Part shown: one piece after another, positions 1 to 9,757 of the stretch | Layout: each line of letters begins with the position of its first letter | Position numbering within the stretch: position 1 is the first letter of the stretch | Origin: Pandoraea pnomenusa | GTDB taxonomy: Bacteria; Pseudomonadota; Gammaproteobacteria; Burkholderiales; Burkholderiaceae | Direction of reading: 5' to 3' | DNA: 64,000 bases | NCBI RefSeq assembly: GCF_000767615.3 | Contig: NZ_CP009553.3 | Span: forward strand, 4,898,001-4,962,000 | Translations under genes and position numbers: made by a program | Notes under the pieces: generated by a model | What the model was told of the DNA's origin: nothing | What the model saw: the letters and a program-made list of their open reading frames with translations, nothing else | Database searches by the model: none

Positions 1-1380
1 CGTGCCGATGGACAGGAAATCGAGCCGTTTCAGGAACATCGGCACGGTCAGTGCCGCCGCGGGCACCTCGATCATCGCGCCGAGCTTCACGCCGGGGTCA
101 TAGAGCAGGCCGGCGGCGTCGAGCTGCGACTTGGCCTCGCGCACGAGTTCGAGCGTTTGATCGATTTCCTGCGCATGCGCGAGCATCGGGAACAGAATCT
201 GCACCTTGCCGAATGCCGAGGCCCGCAGGATCGCCCGCAGTTGCGTGAGGAACATGCGTGGCTCCGACAGGCTCCAGCGGATGGCCCGCAGGCCAAGCGC
301 CGGGTTCGGTGCGGTCTCGTATGTCTCGTGACTGTCGAGCGGTTTGTCGGCCCCGACGTCGATGGTGCGGATCGTGAGCGGCAACCCATGCATCGCTTCC
401 ACGGCACGCTTGTACGCTTCGAACTGCGCTTCCTCCTCCGGCGCTTCTTCCTCGTTCATGAAGAGGAACTCCGTGCGGAACAGTCCCACGCCGACGGCGC
501 CCGCCTCGACCGCCGTCTTGGCATCTTCGGGCAATTCGATGTTGGCCAGCAAGGCAATGGGCGTGCCGTCGATGGTCTGGGCGGGGGAGTGCTTCAACCG
601 TTGCAGGCGACGCTCTTCCAGTGCGCGTTCGCTCTGTCGGTAGCTGTACTCTTCGAGCACGATCGGGGCCGGATCGACGATGACGACGCCGTTGTCACCA
701 TCGATGATGATCACGTCGTCCTGCTTGACGAGCAGACTGGCCTGCGCCACGCCAACGGCCGCCGGAATACCAAGACTGCGGGCGACGATGGCCGTGTGCG
801 ACGTCTTGCCGCCCAGGTCCGTGACAAAGCCCTTGAAGGTCTGCGACTTGAATTGCAGCATGTCGGCCGGCGCGATGTCGCGGGCCACGACGATCATGTC
901 GTCGCGCGGCGTCTCGGCGACCACATGTCGAATGCCGGGCGCGCCGGCGAGCGCCTTGAGCACCCGTTCCGTCACCTGTTCGATGTCGGCACGGCGCTCG
1001 CGCAGGTACTCGTCGTCGATGTCCTCGAAGCGTGCGACGAGGACCTCGAGTTGCGTCGTCAGCGCCCATTCCGCGTTGTAGCGTCGTTCACGAATGAGCT
1101 TGAGGACGGCGTCGGCCAGCAGCGTGTCGTTGAGAATCAGCGAGTGAACGTCGAGGAACGCGCCCATCTCGCCGGGTGCGTCGTCGGGCAGTTCGGCCTT
1201 GAGCGTATCGAGTTCGTGCTGGACAGTCGCCTGAGCGCTGTGAAAGCGCGCGATTTCGTCGTCGATCTGCGAAGGATCGAGCAGATAATGCGGGACATCG
1301 AGCGTGGCGGGCGCGAGCAAATACGCTCGCCCGATGGCGATGCCGCGGGAAACGGGAATACCGTGCAGGGTGAAAGACAA
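1..1380 (-). CDS. ptsI: Phosphoenolpyruvate-protein phosphotransferase (PTS enzyme I), C-terminus cut by window edge
   Basis: Enzyme I takes phosphate from phosphoenolpyruvate and passes it to HPr in the cytoplasm. The first 460 codons are present; the family is usually about 570-590 residues, so the C-terminal end lies outside the window. The active-site segment GGKTSHTAI carries the phosphorylated histidine at residue 195, and the PEP-binding domain begins near residue 260 (GVGLFRTEFLFM). The best start is a TTG at 1378-1380, because a GGAGA ribosome site lies a few bases upstream and the protein begins MSFTLHGIPVSRG like its relatives. ptsH lies 229 bases upstream on the same strand; a TAAAAT-like box in that gap suggests ptsI may also have its own promoter (weak). 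Confidence 0.95.
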   Translation of the reverse strand, partial: MSFTLHGIPVSRGIAIGRAYLLAPATLDVPHYLLDPSQIDDEIARFHSAQATVQHELDTLKAELPDDAPGEMGAFLDVHSLILNDTLLADAVLKLIRERRYNAEWALTTQLEVLVARFEDIDDEYLRERRADIEQVTERVLKALAGAPGIRHVVAETPRDDMIVVARDIAPADMLQFKSQTFKGFVTDLGGKTSHTAIVARSLGIPAAVGVAQASLLVKQDDVIIIDGDNGVVIVDPAPIVLEEYSYRQSERALEERRLQRLKHSPAQTIDGTPIALLANIELPEDAKTAVEAGAVGVGLFRTEFLFMNEEEAPEEEAQFEAYKRAVEAMHGLPLTIRTIDVGADKPLDSHETYETAPNPALGLRAIRWSLSEPRMFLTQLRAILRASAFGKVQILFPMLAHAQEIDQTLELVREAKSQLDAAGLLYDPGVKLGAMIEVPAAALTVPMFLKRLDFLSIGT

Positions 1381-1609
1381 GGAAGTCTCCCCAGTTCAGA
1401 GGCGGGTGATACGACCGTATTCTGTGTTTATTTTACGTTTCGGGGGCGTTTTGGGGGCATATCCGGCGCCTGTCTCGCGCATGTTTTGCGCGTGGATCGC
1501 GCCTGTATCCCGGTAGGCGGCAACGGGGGCGACGTGTGCTTCCATGTCCCCGCGCGCGGCGGCGCGCCTGCAAAGCGCCGTGACTTACCGCGATCGCCGC
1601 AATGGCGTG

Positions 1610-1879
1610 TTATTCCCCTTCGCCGAACTTGTTCGCGATGAGCGCCAGGATTTCGTCCATGGCCTGCTGCTCGTCCTCGCCTTCCGTTTCGACTTCGATC
1701 GTCGAGCCGATCCCGGCCGCCAGCATCATGACACCCATGATGCTCTTTGCGTTGATTCGCCGACCGTTCCGGGTCAGCCAGACCTCACTCTGAAATTTCG
1801 CTGCCAGTTGCGTCAGCTTTGCGGATGCCCGGGCGTGCAAGCCCAATTTATTTACGATCGTCGTTTCTTGTCGAAGCAT
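1610..1879 (-). CDS. ptsH: Phosphocarrier protein HPr
   Basis: HPr relays phosphate from enzyme I to EIIA proteins. The 89-residue protein has the phosphorylatable histidine at residue 15 (NKLGLHARAS) and the regulatory serine at residue 46 (KSIMGVMML), which is the site used by HPr kinase in organisms that have one. It starts 3 bases after the EIIA stop, so the two are co-transcribed. Length and motifs are those of a normal HPr. Confidence 0.97.
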   Translation of the reverse strand: MLRQETTIVNKLGLHARASAKLTQLAAKFQSEVWLTRNGRRINAKSIMGVMMLAAGIGSTIEVETEGEDEQQAMDEILALIANKFGEGE

Positions 1880-1882
1880 GTT

Positions 1883-2296
1883 TCAGTGTGACGTAGTGTG
1901 TGTGGCCGGCGCACCCGCGCCGACTTCCAGAATACCTTTAGATCCGCCCGAAAGCACCTTCTCCGCCAACGTGTCGAGCGGCACGGAGCGATAGCACACC
2001 GCCTTGATCAACATCGACAGGTTCACCCCGGCGAGCACGCGCACTTTGGGGCCGACAAGTTGCGCCGCCACGTTCGACGGCGTCGCGCCGAACAAGTCGG
2101 TCAGCACGAGCACACCATTCTCTTCGTGCAGGTCAACCAGACGTTCGCGCGCCGTTTCGACGAGCGCCGCCGTGTCCTGGTCGGGAACGACGTCGATCGC
2201 GCCGATGCGCGACGGGCAGCCCCCGTAGATATGCGAAACACACTCGCGCAGCGCGGAGGCGAGCGGTGCATGGGCGATGATCAGAATTCCAGCCAT
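1883..2296 (-). CDS. PTS EIIA component, mannose/fructose (Man) family
   Basis: A 137-residue stand-alone EIIA domain of the mannose family. It begins MAGILIIAHAPLAS, with histidine 9 in the position of the phosphorylated histidine of EIIA-Man, and has the conserved LTDLFGATPSN segment near the middle. The ATG at 2294-2296 is preferred over a longer reading because it places the beta-strand/His motif at the N-terminus as in relatives. It is followed by ptsH and ptsI, with no EIIB or EIIC permease gene visible here. In Cupriavidus/Ralstonia the equivalent gene is called ptsM and the system is thought to be regulatory rather than sugar transporting (family knowledge). Confidence 0.92.
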   Translation of the reverse strand: MAGILIIAHAPLASALRECVSHIYGGCPSRIGAIDVVPDQDTAALVETARERLVDLHEENGVLVLTDLFGATPSNVAAQLVGPKVRVLAGVNLSMLIKAVCYRSVPLDTLAEKVLSGGSKGILEVGAGAPATHTTSH

Positions 2297-2351
2297 GATG
2301 CTAGGCACGCCATGCGCCGCGCGTGTTCGGGATACAAACACAACGACGGAC

Positions 2352-2393
2352 GCGCGCCTGTCGATTTTGGGATTCCTATTCTAGCAGGCGCGC
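2352..2393. repeat. 9-bp perfect inverted repeat around a -10-like box
   Basis: GCGCGCCTG (2352-2360) is matched by CAGGCGCGC (2385-2393), 24 bases apart, in the gshB-EIIA gap. On the minus strand the spacer holds TAGAAT, a -10-like hexamer. No U-tract follows on either strand, so it is not a standard terminator. Confidence 0.4.
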
Positions 2394-2460
2394 AAAAACC
2401 CCGAATTTTCATGGTCTTAGCGTCTACCCCAAGCGATGCCTGGCACGCTCCCGTCGAGCC

Positions 2461-3399
2461 TCAGACCGCCTGTTCCAGCGCGTCGATAAACATCTTCGGC
2501 ACGTCGAAACCGGTCTGGTCGGTGATTTCCTGGAAGCACGTCGGGCTCGTGACGTTGACTTCCGTCAGATAATCGCCAATGACGTCCAGGCCCACGAGCA
2601 GCAGGCCGCGCTGCCAGAGCACCGGGGCGAGCGCCTCGGCGATCTCGCGGTCGCGCGCGGACAGGTCGCGCGCTTCGCCCAGTCCACCCGCAGCGAGATT
2701 GCCGCGCACTTCATTGCCTTGCGGGATACGCGCGAGCGAATGCGGCACGACCTTGCCACCGATGACGAGCACCCGCTTGTCGCCCAGCTTGATGTCCGGG
2801 ATGAAGCGCTGCGCCATGACCGAGCGCGCCCCGTTTTCCCCGAGCATTTCGATAACCGATCCCAGGTTGCGTCCGTCCGGGCCGATGCGGAACACGCCCG
2901 TGCCGCCCATGCCGTCGAGCGGCTTGTAGATCACGTCGCCGTGCTCGGCGTGGAACGCCCGCAGTCGCGCTGCGTCGCGCGTGACCAGGGTCGGCGCCAC
3001 GAACTGCCCGAACTCGGCAATGGCCAGTTTTTCGGAATGATCGCGGATCGCGCCGGGCTTGTTGAACACGCGCGCGCCCGCACGCTCGGCGATCTCCAGC
3101 AGCCACGTGGAATTGATGTATTCCATGTCGAACGGCGGATCCTTGCGCATGAGCACGGCGTCGAACTCCGTGAGTGCGGCCACGCGCGTGTCCACCACGT
3201 CGTACCAGACCTGCGCGTCGCCCGTCATGCGGATCTCGCGCACGCGCGCGTCGACGGAGGCGCCCTGCCATGCCATCTCATGGGGTTCGCACGCGAAGAT
3301 ACGGTGCCCGCGACGCGCGGCTTCGCGCATCATCGAGAACGTGGTGTCCTTGTAGATCTTGAACTGGTCGAGCGGGTCGGCGATAAAGAGAATCTGCAT
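2461..3399 (-). CDS. gshB: Glutathione synthase
   Basis: GshB joins gamma-glutamylcysteine to glycine using ATP, the second step of glutathione synthesis, in the cytoplasm. The 312-residue product matches the usual length. It opens MQILFIADPLDQFKIYKDTT, has the prokaryotic GSH synthase N-domain followed by an ATP-grasp domain (IYKPLDGMGGTGVF near residue 135), and ends with the conserved LTEVNVTSPTCFQEI near residue 285. gshA, the first step, lies about 1.9 kb upstream on the same strand, separated by the regulator at 3477-4807. A minus-strand TAGAAT box at about 3461-3466 could be its -10. Confidence 0.97.
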   Translation of the reverse strand: MQILFIADPLDQFKIYKDTTFSMMREAARRGHRIFACEPHEMAWQGASVDARVREIRMTGDAQVWYDVVDTRVAALTEFDAVLMRKDPPFDMEYINSTWLLEIAERAGARVFNKPGAIRDHSEKLAIAEFGQFVAPTLVTRDAARLRAFHAEHGDVIYKPLDGMGGTGVFRIGPDGRNLGSVIEMLGENGARSVMAQRFIPDIKLGDKRVLVIGGKVVPHSLARIPQGNEVRGNLAAGGLGEARDLSARDREIAEALAPVLWQRGLLLVGLDVIGDYLTEVNVTSPTCFQEITDQTGFDVPKMFIDALEQAV

Positions 3400-3476
3400 C
3401 GATCGGCGGGAGTCTTAGGGGGTTCGGATGCAAACACCGCGGCAAGCGGCGACAGGCAACTATTCTAGCCGAGCCG

Positions 3477-4807
3477 TCATTTTGCCGCTTCGCACCGGCA
3501 CGCCGCCCCTGCCCGCCCCAACCCCGCCAGCAGCGGCGCGTCGCGCACCGGGTCCAGCCGCGCTCGCATGAGCGACAGATGCGTCTTGAGCGTCTGCACG
3601 CCGATCGCACAGGCTTCGCGCGTCTGCGCGCGGGACTGGCCCGCGAGCAGTCGCATCGCGATCTCGCGTTGCACTGGCGTAAGCGCAGTGGCACGAAGGC
3701 GTTGCAACAATCGGATGGACGGCGGCACGGCAAGGTGCAGCGCGATGCGCACGCGCTCCGTGGCGCGCCCTCCCATCCCGCAAAGATGCGTGGCATGCAG
3801 ATGCAGCGTGCCTCCGGGAACGAGCACCGCACGACTCGCCTGGCGGCCCGCCCCGGTCTCGATCGGCGGTTGCAGCATCAGGGCATTCGCGAGCGACCGG
3901 CAGACGTCCACCACGGCACAGGCATCGGGCCATGCGCCGCCGGGCGCGGGCCGCCAAACCCGGCGCATGAGGGCGAGCGCCGACGGGTCGGCCCACTCTG
4001 GCTGGTGTCGATGCCAGACGAGCGTGCCCGTGACATCGTCGTCAACGGCCCACCAAGCCGCCGGTCGCGAGGTCGACGGCATGGCCGGCGGAGCCGGCAT
4101 GGGCGATGGGACAGATGAAAGCAACGGGAGGGCCGAGAAGGATGAGAGCGTCGCAGCGGACGAGGGCGACGAGGGCGATGAAGAAGACGGAAGCGGCGGG
4201 AAAAGTGGACGCCCGGGCGGCGCCGCGAACTCAGAGGCCGCTGCCTCGAATGTCGTCACGTCCCGCGCGTTGAAGCGCGGCTTCGACCGATGGCGGCCGA
4301 CGAGCAGCCGGAGCGCGCCGATCGGCTTCGCAGACGGCGCGTCGAACATCGCGGCTGGCGGCGCCGCGACCGGCCGCACACAGACGTCGAGCAAGTCGCC
4401 GTCCGGCAAACAGCGGTCCAGCGCGGCGGGACGAGGCAGCGAGATCGCCTCCTGCGCCGCACCCGTGCCCCTGGCGCGTCGCGCATGGGCGCGCAGCAGG
4501 CTGTCGCGCGAGGGCGAGCGGGGCCATATGGCGGCGGCCGGCATGGCGGGCCCACCGCTCACCGCCATTTGCTCGCACGCCAGAAGCGAAGTCTGCGGGG
4601 CGTACCATTCGGTGACACCGCTCGCCTGCGCAAACGTCGAATCTTCTGCCGCGTCGACCTCCCCCCTTCACACCATAGCGCCACCACCCCGTCGGCCGCC
4701 AGCCCGGTGCGCAAGGTCTCCAGCCATAGCGACAGGTAACCGAGGGTGGGCACCGGCAATTGGTGGATTTGACGAAGGCACGCCCGCAACTCGCCATGCA
4801 TTCCCAT
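3477..4807 (-). pseudogene. LuxR-type HTH regulator with an apparent frameshift
   Basis: The C-terminus carries a LuxR-type helix-turn-helix (LTPVQREIAMRLLAGQSR, then VQTLKTHLSLMRARL), so this is a DNA-binding regulator. An intact frame of 363 codons runs from 4568 to 3477. The better start is the ATG at 4805-4807, behind a GGGGAG ribosome site, but that frame (MGMHGELRACLRQIHQLPVP) leaves register at a run of six G on the minus strand (4661-4666). Adding one G joins VALWCEGG to EVDAAED without a stop and gives about 443 residues. A Pro/Ser-rich low-complexity linker lies in the middle. It is either a recent frameshift, a phase-variable tract or a base-calling error. The N-terminal sensory part resembles nothing I can name. 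Confidence 0.7.
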
Positions 4808-4852
4808 GTAGCTCCCCGCCAGTCCCAAGGAAATTTCTTAATCCGCTGTGTC

Positions 4853-4961
4853 ACGAACCGTCATCCCCCATTCGGGGGATGTCCGGTGTGCCGAACCGTC
4901 GCATCATCCACTTACTGCTGACACGAACCGTAAGGCGGACCGGAAAAGTACACGATCCGTC
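4853..4961 (-). promoter_or_regulatory. Four direct repeats, consensus ACGGWTCGKG, upstream of the luxR-type gene
   Basis: On the plus strand CGAACCGT occurs at 4854-4861, 4892-4899 and 4924-4931, with CGATCCGT at 4953-4960. All four are in the same orientation, 29-38 bases apart, and three are preceded by CA. They lie 47-153 bases upstream of the regulator start, the position expected of operator sites. Function is inferred. Confidence 0.45.
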
Positions 4962-5055
4962 AGACGAGGGGGGAACGCAGGAAAACCAGTTTGCGGGGGG
5001 ACTCGCTCAGGGAAGCCCCGATTTCCGGCCGTTGCATGAGGCGGCCGGTAAATGT

Positions 5056-5094
5056 GACGCCCGGCTAGTCGGGGGGCCAGCCGGGCGTCTTTTT
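5056..5094 (+). terminator. Intrinsic terminator with no plus-strand gene upstream
   Basis: GACGCCCGGCT (5056-5066) pairs with AGCCGGGCGTC (5079-5089) and is followed by TTTTT. The U-tract is on the plus strand, while the flanking genes are all on the minus strand, so it may end an unannotated small RNA. Confidence 0.7.
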
Positions 5095-5249
5095 CTTTGC
5101 GCCGACCTGCACCGGACGCGCGCGAAGCCACCGCCGCGCGGATTCGGCTTCATAACGAATTCAGAATCTTCTCAAGCAGACGCAGAGGCCGATAGTGCGC
5201 GAGTCGATGTCACTCGCTCACTCGTCTCTCATTCGTTGACCGTTCGTCG

Positions 5250-6539
5250 TCAATACGTTTCCGGGTCCGGGTCCGTGCGCTCGAGTTCGACGGAGGCGGC
5301 CAGGAGCGCCAGACGCGCCACCACCCCGTACATGTAGAACCGGTTGGGCGGCGCGGCGCCCGGCTTGGCGTGGACATCCGGCAAGGCGGTGTGTTCGAAC
5401 GCCAGCGGAACGAAGTGCATGCCGGGGGCGTTCAGATTCTCGTCGGTGCCGCGTCCCGTATGCACGCGATAGAACCCGCCCACCACGTACCGGTCGATCA
5501 TGTATACGACCGGTTCGGCTACCGCCTCATTGATGCGCTCGAACGTGTACACCCCCTCCTGCACGATCACGTCGTGCACTTCGAGGCCTTCCTTGACCAC
5601 GCTCATCTTGGTGCGTTCGCGCCGGTTCAGGCTTTTGATCTCCGCGGCGTCGTGCACCATCATCACGCCCATGCCGTAGGTGCCGGCATCGGCCTTGATC
5701 ACGACGAACGGCTTCTCCGTGATGCCGTACTCGCGATACTTCTTGTTGATCTTCTTGAGCACCGCGTCGACGGTGTCCGCCAGTTTCTCCTCCCCGACGC
5801 GTTCGTCGAAGTCGATGCCCTCGCACTTCGCGAAGTACGGATTGAGCATCCACTGGTCGACGTCGATCATCTTGGCGAACTTCTTGACGATGTCGTCATA
5901 GGCCGAGAAGTGCTGGCTCTTGCGGCGCACGGCCCATCCCGCGTGCAGCGGCGGCAACAGGTATTGCTCGTGCAGGCCTTCCAGAATCGGCGGAATGCCC
6001 GCCGACAGGTCGTTGTTGAGCAGGATCGAGCACGGATCGAAGTTCTTGAGCCCCAGCCGGCGCGGCGTGCGCTCGAGCGGTTCGATCACCACGTGCTGGC
6101 CGTCGGGCAACTCGATGGTCGTCGGTTCGCTGATGTCGTCCGAGAGCGAGCCCAGCCGCACGTTCAGTCCGGCATGACGCATGATCGTCGACAGGCGCGC
6201 GATGTTTTGCAGGTAGAACGAGTTGCGCGTGTGCCGCTCGGGGATAAGGAGCAGATTCTTCGCGTCGGGGCAGATCTTCTCGATGGCGGCCATGGCGGCC
6301 TGCACGGCAAGGGGAAGCACTTCCGGCGCGAGATTGTTGAAGCCGCCCGGAAAGAGGTTGGTGTCGACGGGGGCAAGCTTGAAGCCGGCATTTCGCAGAT
6401 CGACCGAACAATAGAACGGCGGCGTATGTTCCTGCCACTCGAGCCGGAACCAGCGCTCGATGGCGGGCGTCGCATCGAGGATCTTCTTTTCCAGGTCGAG
6501 CAGGGGGCCTTTCAGGGCCGTGACGAGATGCGGAACCAT
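5250..6539 (-). CDS. gshA: Glutamate-cysteine ligase (proteobacterial type III, GshA)
   Basis: Catalyses the ATP-dependent first step of glutathione synthesis, joining glutamate and cysteine. The 429-residue protein belongs to the short proteobacterial type seen in Acidithiobacillus and Burkholderiales, not the E. coli type. Recognisable stretches are APVDTNLFPGGFNNL near residue 56 and KPFVVIKADAGTYGMGVMMV near residue 280. The start ATG at 6537-6539 gives the usual N-terminus MVPHLVTALKGPLLDLE. gshB is the second gene downstream on the same strand. Confidence 0.95.
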   Translation of the reverse strand: MVPHLVTALKGPLLDLEKKILDATPAIERWFRLEWQEHTPPFYCSVDLRNAGFKLAPVDTNLFPGGFNNLAPEVLPLAVQAAMAAIEKICPDAKNLLLIPERHTRNSFYLQNIARLSTIMRHAGLNVRLGSLSDDISEPTTIELPDGQHVVIEPLERTPRRLGLKNFDPCSILLNNDLSAGIPPILEGLHEQYLLPPLHAGWAVRRKSQHFSAYDDIVKKFAKMIDVDQWMLNPYFAKCEGIDFDERVGEEKLADTVDAVLKKINKKYREYGITEKPFVVIKADAGTYGMGVMMVHDAAEIKSLNRRERTKMSVVKEGLEVHDVIVQEGVYTFERINEAVAEPVVYMIDRYVVGGFYRVHTGRGTDENLNAPGMHFVPLAFEHTALPDVHAKPGAAPPNRFYMYGVVARLALLAASVELERTDPDPETY

Positions 6540-6936
6540 GCTTCTCTCATATCCAGATGGAATATCGATTGTAGAGCATACGCCCGGCCCCTTTGCCGTT
6601 CGCCATGCCCCCGGAAGGGGCTCCGCGCCGGGCGGCGGTCCAGGCGACGCCTGCCGTCAGGCCCGGGCGTGGTGCGATCGAGTGGGGTGGCGCAATGCCG
6701 CGATGAGCGAAGGTGGGGGCAAAACCGCGGATCACAAGCGGGACACGCCTGCGCGCCGCCACGACGCCACGCCGCCACGACGGCGCCGCGTCGCGCCGAA
6801 CGGGATCGAAAAAAAAGCGGGCACCCGCTGGGGTGCCCGCACAATGCCGGGACCGGCTGTCCGACCGGTACACCGGCGACGCTTCTCGCTCAACCCGCGT
6901 GGGTCAAAGCCAAACGCCTCTCAGCAATGCCTGCGA
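6540..6936. other. 397-base gap between amtB and gshA
   Basis: It contains the amtB terminator (6809-6840) and the promoter/leader region of gshA on the minus strand. No protein gene or recognisable RNA was found in the remainder. Confidence 0.6.
6809..6840 (-). terminator. Intrinsic terminator of torF-glnK-amtB
   Basis: A 10-base perfect stem GCGGGCACCC (6817-6826) / GGGTGCCCGC (6831-6840) with loop GCTG is followed on the minus strand by eight U (6816-6809). It lies about 100 bases after the amtB stop. Confidence 0.9.
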
Positions 6937-8472
6937 TCAGTTGTGATAGGCCGATTCGCCGTGCGACGTGATATCCAGACCCTCGCGCTCCTCGTCCTCC
7001 GGCACGCGCAGTCCCAGCACGATGTCGGCGATCTTGAAGGCGATGAACGCCACCACCCCCGACCACACGAGCGTGGTCACCACGCCCTGGAACTGAATCC
7101 AGACCTGACCGGCGATCGAATAGTCCGGCGCGACCTTGTTGGCAACGTAGTCGTAGATACCCGTGCCGCCAAGCGACGGCGCAGCGAACACGCCCGTCAG
7201 AATCGCCCCGAGCATGCCGCCCACGCCGTGCACGCCGAACACGTCGAGCGCGTCGTCCGCTTTGAGCAGGCGCTTCAGGCCATTCACGCCCCACAGGCAG
7301 ACCACACCGGCGATCAGGCCGAGCACGATCGAGCCCATCGGACCGACAAAGCCTGCCGCGGGAGTCACGGCCACCAGGCCGGCCACCGCACCCGAGGCAC
7401 CGCCGAGCATCGACGGCTTGCCCTTGCCGATCCACTCACCCGCCGTCCACGACAGCGTAGCGGCGGCCGTGGCGAGCAGCGTGTTCACGAAAGCGAGCGC
7501 CGCGCCGCCGTTGGCTTCCAGACCCGACCCGGCGTTGAAACCGAACCAGCCGAACCAGAGCAGCGATGCGCCGATCATCGTCATGGTGAGCGAGTGCGGC
7601 TTGAAGGCTTCCTTGCCGAAGCCCACGCGCTTGCCGACCATGTACGAGCCGACCAGACCCGCGATGGCCGCGTTGATGTGCACCACCGTGCCGCCCGCGT
7701 AATCGAGCGCGCCCTTCTGGAACAGCCAGCCGGCGTGTGCCGTGGCGGCGTCCGCGGCGGCGGCATCGGTGTACGCGTCAGGACCGGCCCAGAACCAGAC
7801 CATGTGCGCCATCGGCAGGTACGAGAACGTGAACCAGATCACGGTGAAGAGCAGCACGGCCGAGAACTTGGCACGCTCGGCGAAGGCGCCGACGATCAGC
7901 GCGCAGGTAATGGCGGCAAACGCTGCCTGGAAGGCCATGTACGCGTACTCCGGCACGTTGACGCCCTTGCTGAAGGTCGCGGCCACCGAATCCGGCGTCA
8001 TGCCCTTCAGGAACAGGCGGTCGAAGCCCCCAAAGAACGCCCCGCCCTCGGTAAAGGCAATGCTGTATCCGTAGATGGACCAGAGCACCACGATCAACGC
8101 GAAGATGATGAAGCACTGCATCAGCACCGAGAGCATGTTCTTCGAGCGCACGAGACCGCCGTAGAACAGGCCCAGGCCAGGCAACGTCATGAGAATGACG
8201 AGCGCGGTGCAGGTGAGCAGCCACGCGGTGTCGCCCTTGTTGGGCGGCACGGGCGTCGCTGCGGCGGCGGGCGCGGGTGCGGCCGCCTGGGCTGCCGGGG
8301 CGGCGGATGCCGCAGGTGCTGCCGCGGCGGCGGCCGCGGGTGCGGCAGCTTCCGAGGCGGCGGCGGGAGCCGACGCATCCTGTGCGAATGCGGCGCCGGA
8401 ACCCAGTCCGACAGCACCCGTCACGCCCAGGAAGGCGGCGGCGAGCAAGAGTTTGGCAAACAGTTTTTTCAT
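6937..8472 (-). CDS. amtB: Ammonium transporter AmtB
   Basis: Inner-membrane ammonium channel. A signal peptide (about residues 1-30, ending AAFA) is followed by an unusually long Ala/Pro-rich stretch to about residue 88, and then by the Amt domain starting GDTAWLLTCTALVIL. Family landmarks are FYGGLVRSKN, a histidine-bearing segment GGTVVHINAAIAGLVG, and FGVHGVGGMLGA. Total length of 511 exceeds E. coli AmtB (about 428) mainly because of the N-terminal linker and a C-terminal tail. It is the last gene of torF-glnK-amtB, 25 bases after glnK. GlnK is expected to close the channel when nitrogen is plentiful (family knowledge). Confidence 0.97.
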   Translation of the reverse strand: MKKLFAKLLLAAAFLGVTGAVGLGSGAAFAQDASAPAAASEAAAPAAAAAAAPAASAAPAAQAAAPAPAAAATPVPPNKGDTAWLLTCTALVILMTLPGLGLFYGGLVRSKNMLSVLMQCFIIFALIVVLWSIYGYSIAFTEGGAFFGGFDRLFLKGMTPDSVAATFSKGVNVPEYAYMAFQAAFAAITCALIVGAFAERAKFSAVLLFTVIWFTFSYLPMAHMVWFWAGPDAYTDAAAADAATAHAGWLFQKGALDYAGGTVVHINAAIAGLVGSYMVGKRVGFGKEAFKPHSLTMTMIGASLLWFGWFGFNAGSGLEANGGAALAFVNTLLATAAATLSWTAGEWIGKGKPSMLGGASGAVAGLVAVTPAAGFVGPMGSIVLGLIAGVVCLWGVNGLKRLLKADDALDVFGVHGVGGMLGAILTGVFAAPSLGGTGIYDYVANKVAPDYSIAGQVWIQFQGVVTTLVWSGVVAFIAFKIADIVLGLRVPEDEEREGLDITSHGESAYHN

Positions 8473-8497
8473 GATGGATGTCTCTTATGTAGGACCT

Positions 8498-9677
<1,180 letters not shown>

Positions 9678-9742
9678 CACTTTCCCCTAAGTTGAGTATT
9701 GAAGTCTTGGTACAGCGTGCGGCAGGTTCCGGATTGGGTAGA

Positions 9743-9757
9743 GCAACTCCCGTGCCA
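9743..9757 (-). promoter_or_regulatory. Sigma-54 (RpoN) promoter for torF-glnK-amtB
   Basis: Read on the minus strand the sequence is TGGCACGGGAGTTGC, an exact match to the TGGCAC-N5-TTGC consensus (-24/-12). Transcription would begin near 9731, about 54 bases before the torF start. Confidence 0.85.

Larger units (their letters stand above)
4808..5249. other. 442-base intergenic region between gshA and the luxR-type gene
   Basis: No convincing protein gene. It holds four direct repeats of ACGGWTCGKG read on the minus strand (4853-4960), a small hairpin ATCCCCC/GGGGGAT near 4863-4880, a GC-rich hairpin near 5026-5048 and a strong plus-strand intrinsic terminator at 5056-5094. It must contain the promoter of the luxR-type gene. 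Confidence 0.6.

Noticed and set aside
157..1641. A long plus-strand frame opposite ptsI
   Set aside because: The minus strand holds an unmistakable enzyme I with catalytic motifs; the plus-strand frame is its shadow.
4848..5039. A 63-codon plus-strand frame ahead of the orphan terminator
   Set aside because: No ribosome site and no recognisable protein features; a noncoding RNA fits better.
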